A stretch of DNA of 64,000 bases from Mycolicibacterium aubagnense (GTDB taxonomy: Bacteria > Actinomycetota > Actinomycetes > Mycobacteriales > Mycobacteriaceae): positions 3,162,001-3,226,000 of the forward strand of contig NZ_AP022577.1 of NCBI RefSeq assembly GCF_010730955.1. The letters are read 5' to 3'. The notes under the pieces are model-generated. The model made no database searches. It saw only the letters and a program-made list of their open reading frames with translations, and had not been told where the DNA came from. Position 1 is the first letter of the stretch, and every line of letters starts with the position of its first letter. Below are positions 17,291 through 25,541 of the stretch, one piece after another. A program made the translations under genes and the position numbers.

Positions 17291-17649
17291 GTGCTGCCTC
17301 CTGCCGCAGTGGATATGGCCTTCAACTGTCCGGCCGGATGCCGGTAGCTCGAAACGCCAATTTTGGATGGATCGGCCTACCCATTCGCATAGGCCACCGG
17401 CTCGATCGTCCCGAACACTCCAGGCACATAGGCCGTACGCGACGGTGAGACATCGTCGACGAGTTTCATCACATTAAATGCTGTTTATTTTAGCGAAACG
17501 GTAGTAACGTGGATCACATCCACTAGTAGTGGATTGTGTCAACTGGCAGTACCGGTGCGTCGCGAAGGGAGAGCTCATGTGGACCCCGACACCGTGGCTC
17601 AGGGTACGAGGTTGCACCACCATCACGTCTGAACCAGAAAGCCACCATC
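17291..17649. promoter_or_regulatory. Control region of the flavoprotein gene with overlapping dyads
   Basis: No gene is seen here. GTGGAT-CAC-ATCCAC at 17509-17523 is a perfect dyad, and it shares its right arm with a second, ATCCACTA-G-TAGTGGAT, at 17518-17534. The three half-sites in alternating orientation look like a cooperative operator. The preceding 40 bases (17470-17508) are AT-rich and may hold the promoter. Confidence 0.55.
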
Positions 17650-18849
17650 ATGTCTGAAACAGTCTCCACGACCGACGTCGTCATCGTGGGCGGCGGATTG
17701 GAAGGCTGCTCGGCAGCCTGGTCGCTGGCCCAGCGCGGCGTCTCCGATGTCACCATTCTCGAACGCGATACCGTCGGCTCGGGCGGCACCGGGAAGTCTT
17801 CCGGCGTCGTACGCTGCCATTACGGCGTCAGCTCGCTCGCCGCGATGGCAACCCGAAGCCTCGAGCTGTTCGAGAACGCTGCAGAGATCCTCGGTGAGGA
17901 TGTCGGTTTTCATCAGACCGGCTACGTGGTTGGCGTCGGCCCGCAGAACGTCCAAGCCATCCGCGACTCGATGGCCGCGCAGCGCGCCGTCGGAGTGCGC
18001 ACTGAGGACATCGACAAGTCTGAGGTCGAAAAGCTTTGGCCGGTGGCCGATCTGGAGCCGTTCGCCGCGTTCGCGTGGGAGGAACGGGGCGGATACGGCG
18101 ACGCCTACCAGACCGCGCAGGGCTTCGCCGCCGCAGCTCGCCGACACGGGGTGCGCCTGCGGCAGAGCACCACGGTCAGCGAGATCATCGTCGAGAACGG
18201 CCGGGCCACGGGTGTGCGCCTGACCGATGGAAGCGTCGTCTCCGCCAACACCGTTGTTCTCGCCGCAGGCCCGTGGTCGGTTGCGTTGCTGGCTGCCCAC
18301 GGCATCGAGTTGCCGATCACGGTGCACCGCGAGCAGATCGTGCTCATCGACCCGGGCCAAGATCTCGGCAAGGTTCCGGTGTTCTCCGACCTGGTGTCAC
18401 TGCAGTACGTACGCCCCGAGGGTTCCGACGGCCAGATTCTGTTCGGCAACTCCGCTCTCGACGTACTCGAGCCCGCGGACCCCGACAACTACCTCAACCG
18501 TGCCGACGACGACTTCATCGACCTCACCGTCGACAAGATCGGGACCCGCTTCCCCGGCCTCGAGAACCCGTCGATCGCGTCGACCTATGCCGGTTGCTAT
18601 GACGTGACGCCGGACTTCAACCCGGTGATCTCCGAAACCCCGGTCGACGGCCTGATCGTCGCCGCTGGATTCTCCGGCCACGGTTTCAAGATCGCCCCCG
18701 CGGTCGGCAAGCTCGTCGCCGACCTCGTCGTCGACGGCAAGAGCTCCGATGCGGACATCCCGGCTGACGACTTCCGGCTGTCGCGATTCGCCGAAGGAGC
18801 CCTGCTGAAGAGCCCGTTCCCCTACATCGGCGCGGGACAGATGCGCTAG
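17650..18849 (+). CDS. FAD-dependent amine oxidoreductase, sarcosine oxidase beta/N-methylglutamate dehydrogenase-like
   Basis: The 399-residue DAO-family flavoprotein has the FAD motif VVIVGGGLEGCSAAWSLAQRG, the GGTGKSSGVVRCHYG segment near the flavin, and a C-terminal VAAGFSGHGFKIAPAVGKL motif typical of SoxB-like enzymes. It probably removes an N-methyl group as formaldehyde. Downstream mgsABC-gmaS make N-methylglutamate, so oxidation of N-methylglutamate to glutamate is the best guess; sarcosine or dimethylglycine are alternatives. The other three subunits of heterotetrameric N-methylglutamate dehydrogenase are not present. ATG 17650 was chosen over the upstream frame, which is not homologous. 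Confidence 0.8.
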   Translation: MSETVSTTDVVIVGGGLEGCSAAWSLAQRGVSDVTILERDTVGSGGTGKSSGVVRCHYGVSSLAAMATRSLELFENAAEILGEDVGFHQTGYVVGVGPQNVQAIRDSMAAQRAVGVRTEDIDKSEVEKLWPVADLEPFAAFAWEERGGYGDAYQTAQGFAAAARRHGVRLRQSTTVSEIIVENGRATGVRLTDGSVVSANTVVLAAGPWSVALLAAHGIELPITVHREQIVLIDPGQDLGKVPVFSDLVSLQYVRPEGSDGQILFGNSALDVLEPADPDNYLNRADDDFIDLTVDKIGTRFPGLENPSIASTYAGCYDVTPDFNPVISETPVDGLIVAAGFSGHGFKIAPAVGKLVADLVVDGKSSDADIPADDFRLSRFAEGALLKSPFPYIGAGQMR

Positions 18850-18859
18850 ACGCGCTCAT

Positions 18860-18905
18860 GGAATCGACCCTGGTGCGCGCAGGCCGGTGCACCGGGGTCG
18901 ATTCC
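18860..18905. terminator. Hairpin after flavoprotein gene
   Basis: Arms of 17 bases, 18860-18876 and 18889-18905, with one mismatch and a 12-base loop, starting 10 bases past the stop and before the co-directional metallo-hydrolase gene, which may therefore have its own promoter. Confidence 0.55.
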
Positions 18906-18990
18906 GTCGCCAATCCGGCTGATACACCACCGAACCCGCCCCGCGCACAGCGCGCGACGGTGATGACCTACCCGCGATAGGGGCGTCCGT

Positions 18991-19614
18991 ATGACCACCA
19001 TCCAACGCGTCGTGACCAGTGGCACCTTCAGCCTCGACGGCGGCACCTGGGACGTAGACAACAACATCTGGATCATCGGTGACGAAACCGACTGCATCGT
19101 GTTCGACGCCGCACATACCGCGGCACCCATCCTCGATGCGGTCGCGGGCCGCAACGTGTTGGCGGTCGTGTGCACACACGGGCACAACGACCACATCACC
19201 GTGGCGCCCGAACTCTCCGCAGCACTCGACGCCCCGATCCTGCTGCACCCGGCCGACGAGATGCTCTGGCGCGAAACCCACCCCACGGCAACGTTTTACG
19301 CGGTGGACGACGGGCAAGTGCTCAAGGTCGGCGGAATCGACATCCACGCCCTCCATACCCCCGGCCACTCCCCCGGATCGGTGTGCTGGTCAGCGCCCGA
19401 GCTGGGTGCCGTCCTCTCAGGGGACACCCTCTTCCAAGGCGGCCCCGGCGCCACCGGACGCTCCTACTCCGACTTCCCGACCATCCTGGACTCCATCGCC
19501 CAACGACTCGGCGTCCTGGCTCCAGAAACCGTCGTCTACACCGGCCACGGCGACACCACCACCATCGGCGGCGAAGTCGTCCACTACGACGACTGGGTAG
19601 CGCGCGGGCACTGA
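18991..19614 (+). CDS. MBL-fold hydrolase, probable S-formylmycothiol hydrolase
   Basis: This 207-residue metallo-beta-lactamase-fold protein carries the zinc motif THGHNDH, later metal ligands in HTPGHSPGSVCW, LSGDTLFQGGPGATGRS and YTGHGD. It strongly resembles the actinobacterial family usually encoded beside mycothiol-dependent formaldehyde dehydrogenase (Rv2260 next to mscR in M. tuberculosis). That family is proposed to hydrolyse S-formylmycothiol to formate. Here no mscR is adjacent. It would link formaldehyde released by the flavoprotein to oxidation. Confidence 0.75.
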   Translation: MTTIQRVVTSGTFSLDGGTWDVDNNIWIIGDETDCIVFDAAHTAAPILDAVAGRNVLAVVCTHGHNDHITVAPELSAALDAPILLHPADEMLWRETHPTATFYAVDDGQVLKVGGIDIHALHTPGHSPGSVCWSAPELGAVLSGDTLFQGGPGATGRSYSDFPTILDSIAQRLGVLAPETVVYTGHGDTTTIGGEVVHYDDWVARGH

Positions 19615-19632
19615 AGCGCCGGCACCGAAACC

Positions 19633-19670
19633 ACAGGACCCCATCGGCAGCGCGGCCGATGGGGTCCTGT
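19633..19670. terminator. Bidirectional hairpin between convergent genes
   Basis: Perfect 16-base arms 19633-19648 and 19655-19670 (ACAGGACCCCATCGGC and complement) with a 6-base loop, between the metallo-hydrolase and the HAD phosphatase genes. Confidence 0.7.
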
Positions 19671-19789
19671 CATTGGTTCCATTGGGCTGGCACCATGAAT
19701 ATGGTTACAGGTCAATGCTTTTCGCAGGGCTCAGAATTGCCGGCATCGCCGTGACAGTGCCCGCCCGGCATCAGCTCGGGCAGCGTCGA

Positions 19790-20773
19790 TCACACCGTCG
19801 CGAACACGATCTCCGGTGCGGCGTCCGGAATCACACCCGGGTGAGCGGCCCACCACGCGGCACAGCCGGCGCGCCAACTGTCGAGGTCGTCTTCGCGGCC
19901 GCTGATGTTCACCGTCGATCCCGAGACCCGGGCCGTGGCGCCCCCGCAGGAATAGGTCCCATTGTCAGCTGTGATCGCCGGGTAGTCCTCGTAGAGTTCC
20001 GTCAGAGAACCGACCATGTACGTCGGACGTTCATCCACGCGCGCAGCGAGGGCCGTGCGCGGCGAGTCCACGCCGGTGAGGACGAGCAGAGTCGCCATTC
20101 CTGCGCGATTGCCGCCCAGGATGTCGGTGTCCAGCCGATCGCCGATCACCAAGGGGCGCTCGACGTTTGAGTGACTCGCCGCCGTCTCGAATAGGGCCGG
20201 CCCAGGCTTTCCCGCCACCAAGGGATACTTGCCGGTGGCGGTCGCAATCGCCGCCACCATGGTGCCGTTGCCGGGCGCGAATCCACGCTCCTGCGGCAGG
20301 GTCATGTCCGTGTTCGTCGCCACCCAGAGCGCGCCCGCCGCGATCGCAAAGGAGGCCTCCGCCAGATCCTTCCAGGCCAAGCTCGGGGTGAACCCCTGAA
20401 TGACAGCGTCCGGTTGATGATCCCAGGAATTCGCGACATGGAGGCCTTGAGACCGCACGGAATCCGCGAGCGTCTGACTGCCGACCACGAACACCGTCGC
20501 ACCGGCGGAGACGTTGCGCGCCAACAACTCTGCTCCGGCCAACGCCGACCCGAACACCTGCTCTGCGGTGGCGGGCGCACCCAACTTTCGTAGATGCGAG
20601 GCAACCTCCGCCGACGATCGCGACGCGTTGTTGGTGACGTATGCCAGGCGCTTACCGTCCCCGACCAGCTTGCTGAGCGCCTCTGGTGCGCCGGTGATCG
20701 CCTTCGGACCCGCGTACACGACACCGTCGAGGTCTGTCAGTACCCCGTCAAAACCGTCGATCAGCCTGGTCAT
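19790..20773 (-). CDS. HAD-IIA family phosphatase (NagD/glycerol-3-phosphate phosphatase type)
   Basis: The 327-residue protein has the HAD motifs VLTDLDGVVYAG (nucleophile Asp), YVTNNASRS, AGKPGPALFE (Lys) and VIGDRLDTDILGGNRAG, plus a C2-type cap. It resembles the mycobacterial phosphatase Rv1692, which acts on glycerol 3-phosphate. ATG 20773 gives the family-like N-terminus; the frame opens further upstream. Its place at the end of the mgs operon suggests removal of an unwanted sugar phosphate, but that is inference. Confidence 0.75.
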   Translation of the reverse strand: MTRLIDGFDGVLTDLDGVVYAGPKAITGAPEALSKLVGDGKRLAYVTNNASRSSAEVASHLRKLGAPATAEQVFGSALAGAELLARNVSAGATVFVVGSQTLADSVRSQGLHVANSWDHQPDAVIQGFTPSLAWKDLAEASFAIAAGALWVATNTDMTLPQERGFAPGNGTMVAAIATATGKYPLVAGKPGPALFETAASHSNVERPLVIGDRLDTDILGGNRAGMATLLVLTGVDSPRTALAARVDERPTYMVGSLTELYEDYPAITADNGTYSCGGATARVSGSTVNISGREDDLDSWRAGCAAWWAAHPGVIPDAAPEIVFATV

Positions 20774-20922
20774 CAGTGTTCGCCTCCGATGTCGCGGAAA
20801 AATCATGTCGCGAGAATCTCCGTGTGGTGCGGTGCTGCACGGAACTGGGTGAACCAGCCCGGTCATGTCGTATTGCGCAACGCCACAACGATGTTCGTGG
20901 CGCTGCGGCACGCAAGGGCCAA

Positions 20923-20965
20923 GGTGGTGATCTCCCCGTAAAGCTCCGACGGGGAAATCACCACC
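20923..20965. terminator. Hairpin after mgsC
   Basis: Arms of 17 bases, 20923-20939 and 20949-20965, with one mismatch and a 9-base loop, 9 bases past the mgsC stop on the minus strand. Confidence 0.6.
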
Positions 20966-20974
20966 CTCGCGTAC

Positions 20975-22309
20975 TCAGAACGTCCGGCCGGGCACCCACG
21001 ATGTGCCGGCGAGCGGGATGCGAGACATCGCCGACGCTTCAATCGTCAGCGCGACCATGTCCTCCGGCTCCAGGTGCTGCACGTGGGCCTTACCGCAGGC
21101 GCGTGCGATGACCTGGAGTTCCAGCGTCAGCACCCGCAGATAGTTCGCCAACTTCCGGCCGCCCTCGATCGGGTCGAATCGGGCCGCCAGCTCAGGATCC
21201 TGCGTGCTGATGCCCGTCGGGTCCTTTCCGTCCTGGAAGTCGTCGTAGAAGCCGGCGGCGCTGCCGAGCTTCTCGTATTCGGCGGCGTACCGAGGATCGT
21301 TGTCGCCGAGGGCGATCAACGCAGCGGTTCCGATGGCCACCGCATCGGCGCCCAGCGCCAGGCACTTGGCAACATCGGCGCCGTTACGAATACCGCCCGA
21401 GACGATCAGCTGAACCTTGCGGTGCATGCCCAGTTCCTGCAGCGCCTGCACAGCCTGCGGAATGGCGGCCAGCGTCGGAATACCGACGTGTTCGATGAAC
21501 ACCTCTTGGGTCGCCGCGGTACCGCCCTGCATGCCGTCGACGACGACCACGTCGGCACCGGCAGCGACAGCCAGCTTCACGTCGTAGTACGTGCGGGTGG
21601 CACCCACCTTGACGTAGATCGGCTTTTCCCAGTCGGTGATCTCACGGATTTCCGCGATCTTGATGGCCAGGTCATCCGGGCCGGTCCAGTCGGGATGCCG
21701 CGATGCGGACCGCTGGTCGATACCCTGTGGGAGAGTACGCATTCCGGCGACGCGTTCGGAGATCTTCTGCCCCAGGAGCATGCCGCCGCCACCTGGCTTG
21801 GCACCCTGCCCGAGTACGACCTCGATGGCATCCGCCTTACGCAGATCATCGGGGTTCATCCCATAGCGCGACGGAAGGTACTGGTACACCAGCGTTTTCG
21901 ACTGGCCCCGCTCCTCCGGCGTCATGCCACCGTCACCGGTGGTGGTGGACGTGCCCATCGCACTGGCGCCGCGCCCCAGGGCCTCCTTGGCGCGCCCGGA
22001 CAACGCGCCGAAGCTCATACCTGCGATGGTGACCGGGATATCAAGGTGCAGTGGGTATTTCGCGAACCGACTACCGAGCACTACGTCGGTGGCACACTTC
22101 TCGCGGTAGCCCTCGAGGGGGTAACGCGACACCGACGCGCCGAGGAACAGCAGGTCGTCGAAGTGCGGCAGCTTCCGCTTGGCGCCCCAACCGCGGATAT
22201 CGTAGATACCGGTGGCGGCGGCCCGTTGGATAGCGGCGATCGTGGTCCGGTCGAAGGTGGCGGACTCACGCAGGCCGAGCCGGGCCCGGTCGTCGTCTGT
22301 TTGGCTCAT
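20975..22309 (-). CDS. mgsC: N-methylglutamate synthase FMN subunit (glutamate synthase family)
   Basis: A 444-residue FMN-binding glutamate-synthase-like barrel; visible motifs include AGMSFGALSGRAKEALGRGA, KPGGGGMLLGQKISERVAG, YVKVGATRTYYDVKLAVAAG and LIVSGGIRNGADVAKCLALG. In the N-methylglutamate pathway MgsC works with the amidotransferase (MgsA) and GXGXG (MgsB) subunits, transferring methylamine from gamma-glutamylmethylamide to make N-methylglutamate. The start overlaps the mgsB stop (ATGA). The same family is also called GlxD; assignment rests on the gmaS neighbour. Confidence 0.8.
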   Translation of the reverse strand: MSQTDDDRARLGLRESATFDRTTIAAIQRAAATGIYDIRGWGAKRKLPHFDDLLFLGASVSRYPLEGYREKCATDVVLGSRFAKYPLHLDIPVTIAGMSFGALSGRAKEALGRGASAMGTSTTTGDGGMTPEERGQSKTLVYQYLPSRYGMNPDDLRKADAIEVVLGQGAKPGGGGMLLGQKISERVAGMRTLPQGIDQRSASRHPDWTGPDDLAIKIAEIREITDWEKPIYVKVGATRTYYDVKLAVAAGADVVVVDGMQGGTAATQEVFIEHVGIPTLAAIPQAVQALQELGMHRKVQLIVSGGIRNGADVAKCLALGADAVAIGTAALIALGDNDPRYAAEYEKLGSAAGFYDDFQDGKDPTGISTQDPELAARFDPIEGGRKLANYLRVLTLELQVIARACGKAHVQHLEPEDMVALTIEASAMSRIPLAGTSWVPGRTF

Positions 22310-22992
22310 CAGTATGCTCCGGCGTTGTCGACTTTGAAGTGGTAGAGGTTGCGGGCAGACCCGTACCGCGTGTAGGACGCGGTGTCGTCGTCCTCGAAGC
22401 CGGCCGCCTTCAGCAGCAGGGCGAGCTCCTGGTGGTGCTCGTCACGCATTTCCTTGGCAATGCAGTCCGCGCCCAGCGATGCGGGCGTGCCGCGCAGGTA
22501 GATTCGCGTCTCGTAGATCGAGTCACCGAGCGCTTCACCGGCGTCGCCGCGGATGACGAGGCGTCCGGCTTGCGCCATGAAGGCACTCATGTGGCCGACG
22601 TTGCCGCCCACCACGATGTCGACGCCCTTCATCGAGATACCGCACCGCGCAGAGGCGTTGCCCTCGATGACCAGCAGTCCGCCGTGCGCGGTTGCACCCG
22701 CGGACTGGGAGGCGTCGCCCTTGACGACGACGCTGCCGCTCATCATGTTCTCGGCGACGCCGGTGCCGGCATTGCCGTTGATGACGATCTCGGCCTGCTG
22801 GTTCATGCCCGCGCCGTAGTAGCCCAGGTGACCGTTGATCGTGATCTTCACCGGCGCGTTGACGCCAACCGCGACGTTGTGTGCCCCGGCCGGGTTGTTG
22901 ATGATGAACTCGCCGGACAGGTCCGCGGCATGCAGGGCGGTGTTCACCTCCCGCAGCGGCGTCTCTGCCAGGTCAAATGTCAACGGCTCCAT
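22309..22992 (-). CDS. mgsB: N-methylglutamate synthase GXGXG-domain subunit
   Basis: The 227-residue protein is a right-handed beta-helix of the kind found at the C-terminus of large glutamate synthases, with repeated glycine turns (INGHLGYYGAGMNQQAEIVI, NAGTGVAENMMSGSVVVKGD, GGNVGHMSAFMAQAGRLVIR). It has a structural role linking amidotransferase and synthase sites. It overlaps mgsA by 13 bases and mgsC by 1 base. Confidence 0.8.
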   Translation of the reverse strand: MEPLTFDLAETPLREVNTALHAADLSGEFIINNPAGAHNVAVGVNAPVKITINGHLGYYGAGMNQQAEIVINGNAGTGVAENMMSGSVVVKGDASQSAGATAHGGLLVIEGNASARCGISMKGVDIVVGGNVGHMSAFMAQAGRLVIRGDAGEALGDSIYETRIYLRGTPASLGADCIAKEMRDEHHQELALLLKAAGFEDDDTASYTRYGSARNLYHFKVDNAGAY

Positions 22993-23876
22993 GCGTACAC
23001 CACCTCGGGCTCGGGTTCCCAGATCTTTGCGTTCTCAACACCCGGCAGGGATGCCAGGGCGCGGTATTCACTCGCCATCGCGACCCAGTCGTCGGTCTCG
23101 GCGATCACCGCAGGCTTGCACGAGATTGCATCGCGCACGACTGCGAACGAGTCATGGTTGGACACCAGCAGGGTGTAGAACCCATCGAAGGTCGCGCACA
23201 GTTCCTTCAGCGAGGTTTCGACGTCACGGCCCTGGGCCAGTTGGTGTGCCACGAACCGGGCGCCCACCTCAGTGTCGTTTTCGCTGTCGAAGGTCACGCC
23301 CGCGCGGCGCAGGTCGCGACGCACGGTGGCGTGGTTCGAGAACGATCCGTTGTGGACCAGGCACTGCCCGGTGCCCACGGCGTAGGGGTGAGCGCCGGAC
23401 GGGGTGACCGCCGACTCGGTGGCCATGCGGGTATGCCCCACGCCCTGCCAACCCTGTGCCTTCGACAGGCCCCATGCGTCCGCGAGCGTCCGCGGAGCGC
23501 CAACGCCCTTGAGCACTGCGAGGTCGGCGCCGAAGCCGACGACCAGCGCCTTGGGGAGAGCCGCACGAGCGGCGGCGAGCAGCGCTTCGGAGTCGATCGC
23601 AGCGGTCAACAGGTAGGTCGCATCGAGGACGCGCACGTTGACGGTGACGCCCGCTTCAGCACCGACGGCGGCGGCAACTTCGTCAGCCGGGGCGTCAACC
23701 TCGAGCAGCGACACGGCACCGTAGCCGGCCGGCGTCCAGTTGGGGTCGCCGTAGACCGCGACACCAGCCGAATCCATTCCGCGGTCGGACATTTCGCACA
23801 ACATCCCGGTGAGCATTTCGCCCAACTTGGGATACAACTCGGGGTTGCGCAGATGCAACCCTACGATTCCGCACAT
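22980..23876 (-). CDS. mgsA: N-methylglutamate synthase amidotransferase-like subunit
   Basis: A 298-residue class II glutamine amidotransferase fold with the N-terminal Cys2 nucleophile (MCGIVGLHL) and the pattern WQGVGHTRMATESAVTPSGA, LVHNGSFSNHATVRRDLR, SENDTEVGARFVAHQLAQG. In Mgs enzymes this subunit cleaves the gamma-glutamyl amide and releases methylamine into the synthase channel. It lies 19 bases after gmaS. Confidence 0.8.
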   Translation of the reverse strand: MCGIVGLHLRNPELYPKLGEMLTGMLCEMSDRGMDSAGVAVYGDPNWTPAGYGAVSLLEVDAPADEVAAAVGAEAGVTVNVRVLDATYLLTAAIDSEALLAAARAALPKALVVGFGADLAVLKGVGAPRTLADAWGLSKAQGWQGVGHTRMATESAVTPSGAHPYAVGTGQCLVHNGSFSNHATVRRDLRRAGVTFDSENDTEVGARFVAHQLAQGRDVETSLKELCATFDGFYTLLVSNHDSFAVVRDAISCKPAVIAETDDWVAMASEYRALASLPGVENAKIWEPEPEVVYAWSR

Positions 23877-23895
23877 TAGTTGTTGGTCTCCTTTC

Positions 23896-25218
23896 TCAGA
23901 AAGCCGTCAGGTACTGATCGATTTCCCAGGCGCTTACCTGGCTGTGATAGGTGAAGAACTCTTCGCGCTTGAGGTTGGTGAAGTACTTGGACACCCCTGC
24001 GTCTGCGCCGACCGCATCGAGCACTTCCATCATCACGGGATCGGCTTCCAGGGTTTCGACGGCGTGGATCAGCGTCGCCGGCAGCGCGGGCCGTGAGGTG
24101 ACCTGTGCCCCGATTTCACCCGGGTCGGTTCCGTTGGCGATTCCGTCCAGTCCGGCACCGATCGCCGCCGCGGCCGCCAGGTATGGGTTCGCCGATCCGC
24201 AACCGCCACGCAGTTCGATGCGCTGGTTGTCCGGGATGCGGATGTAGTGGGTGCGGTCGTTACCCCCGAAGGTCGGACTGTTCGGCGCCCAGGACGCACC
24301 CGAGGTCACGGCAACCGCACGGGTTCGCTTGTAGGAGTTGACAGTTGGCGCGATAATCGCCTGCAGCGCACTCGCGTGCTCGAGGATGCCGCCGATGAAG
24401 TGGTATGCCGTGTCCGATAGACCCAGATTGCGATCATCTGTGTCAGCCGGGAAGACCGGGGTCCCACGACTGGTCAGTGAAATGTGCAGGTGCAACCCGC
24501 TGCCGGTGCGGTCGGCGAACGGCTTCGGCATGAAGGTGGCCGTCATGCCGCGTTCCTCGGCGCTCATCGCCAGGAGATAGCGCAGCGTCACCACGCGGTC
24601 GGCGGTGATCAGCGCTTCCGCGTACTGGAAGTTCTGCTCGAACTGACCGTTGCCGTCTTCGTGGTCGTTGGCGTAATTGGACCAGCCGAGTTGGTTCATC
24701 GCCTTGGAGATCCCGGAAAGGTGGTCGTACATCCGGGTGAGGCCGCGCACGTCGTAGCAGGGATTCGCTGCCAGGTCATTCTTGTCGGCGGTCGTCAGGG
24801 AACCGTCAGCATTGCGGTTGACCAGGTAGTACTCCACCTCCGCGCCCATCCACGGCTCGTAGCCGGCCTCGGCGGCGCGCTGGATCATCGCCTTGAGGAT
24901 GTTCCGGGGCGCGTACGGCCAGAGCTTGCCCTCGACGTACACGTCGCAGTGGACGAGCGCCAACCCTTCCTTGACAAAAGGAATGGGGGTGAACGACGCC
25001 GGATCGGGAACGGCGACCAGATCAGGGTCTTTGGGCTCCTGCCCCATGGCGCCGGCGGCATAACCGGCGAAACCCACACCGTCCTTGGCGAGTTCGTCGA
25101 TCGCTTCGACCGGCACCAGCTTGGCACACGGCTTCCCCCGCAGGTCCACAAAGAGGGCGAGGATGAACTGCGTTCCTGACTGTTCGGCCAGGGTGGCCAG
25201 TTCAAGTGTTGGGGTCAT
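23896..25218 (-). CDS. gmaS: Gamma-glutamylmethylamide synthetase (glutamine synthetase family)
   Basis: The 440-residue type III glutamine-synthetase-like enzyme has NDHEDGNGQFEQNFQYAEAL, MPKPFADRTGSGLHLHISLT, TVNSYKRTRA and NDRTHYIRIPDNQRIELRGG motifs. GmaS condenses glutamate and methylamine with ATP. It heads the operon gmaS-mgsA-mgsB-mgsC, an arrangement specific to the N-methylglutamate route. Ethanolamine- or other amine-specific GS-like ligases are the alternative. Confidence 0.8.
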   Translation of the reverse strand: MTPTLELATLAEQSGTQFILALFVDLRGKPCAKLVPVEAIDELAKDGVGFAGYAAGAMGQEPKDPDLVAVPDPASFTPIPFVKEGLALVHCDVYVEGKLWPYAPRNILKAMIQRAAEAGYEPWMGAEVEYYLVNRNADGSLTTADKNDLAANPCYDVRGLTRMYDHLSGISKAMNQLGWSNYANDHEDGNGQFEQNFQYAEALITADRVVTLRYLLAMSAEERGMTATFMPKPFADRTGSGLHLHISLTSRGTPVFPADTDDRNLGLSDTAYHFIGGILEHASALQAIIAPTVNSYKRTRAVAVTSGASWAPNSPTFGGNDRTHYIRIPDNQRIELRGGCGSANPYLAAAAAIGAGLDGIANGTDPGEIGAQVTSRPALPATLIHAVETLEADPVMMEVLDAVGADAGVSKYFTNLKREEFFTYHSQVSAWEIDQYLTAF

Positions 25219-25541
25219 GGGTTACACCTTGTCTCATGTGATGAATCAACGTATACGGCTAGTAAACCCTCGCGAGTCGGGTTTGGGCAAGGATTTCTGA
25301 AAGAAAAATCACACTTTGTTGCCGAAGCCGACTGCATCACACTCCGTCAGCGAGTCCGCCCACCCCCTGCGACAGGCGCCTGGCAGGCAAGATGCGGACG
25401 CGGGGTACCGCACGGACACCAGCATCGGAAACGAGCCGACGGGCGCGGCACGAGGCCGGCCACATCCGGCCAGTCCGTCGTCAGCCCCGGACCACCGCAC
25501 CATCCGCATCCGCCGGTCTACGACCGAAGGTCGCGCTACCG
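25219..25541. promoter_or_regulatory. gmaS promoter region
   Basis: No convincing gene is seen in these 323 bases. AAACCC (25264-25269) and GGGTTT (25279-25284) flank the palindrome CTCGCGAG (25269-25276), about 50-65 bases upstream of the gmaS start: a candidate operator. The rest holds nothing recognisable. Confidence 0.4.

Noticed and set aside
20975..23876. Ordinary glutamate synthase (GOGAT)
   Set aside because: The three domains are on separate short genes and lie with a gmaS-type synthetase, the arrangement of N-methylglutamate synthase rather than large GltB.
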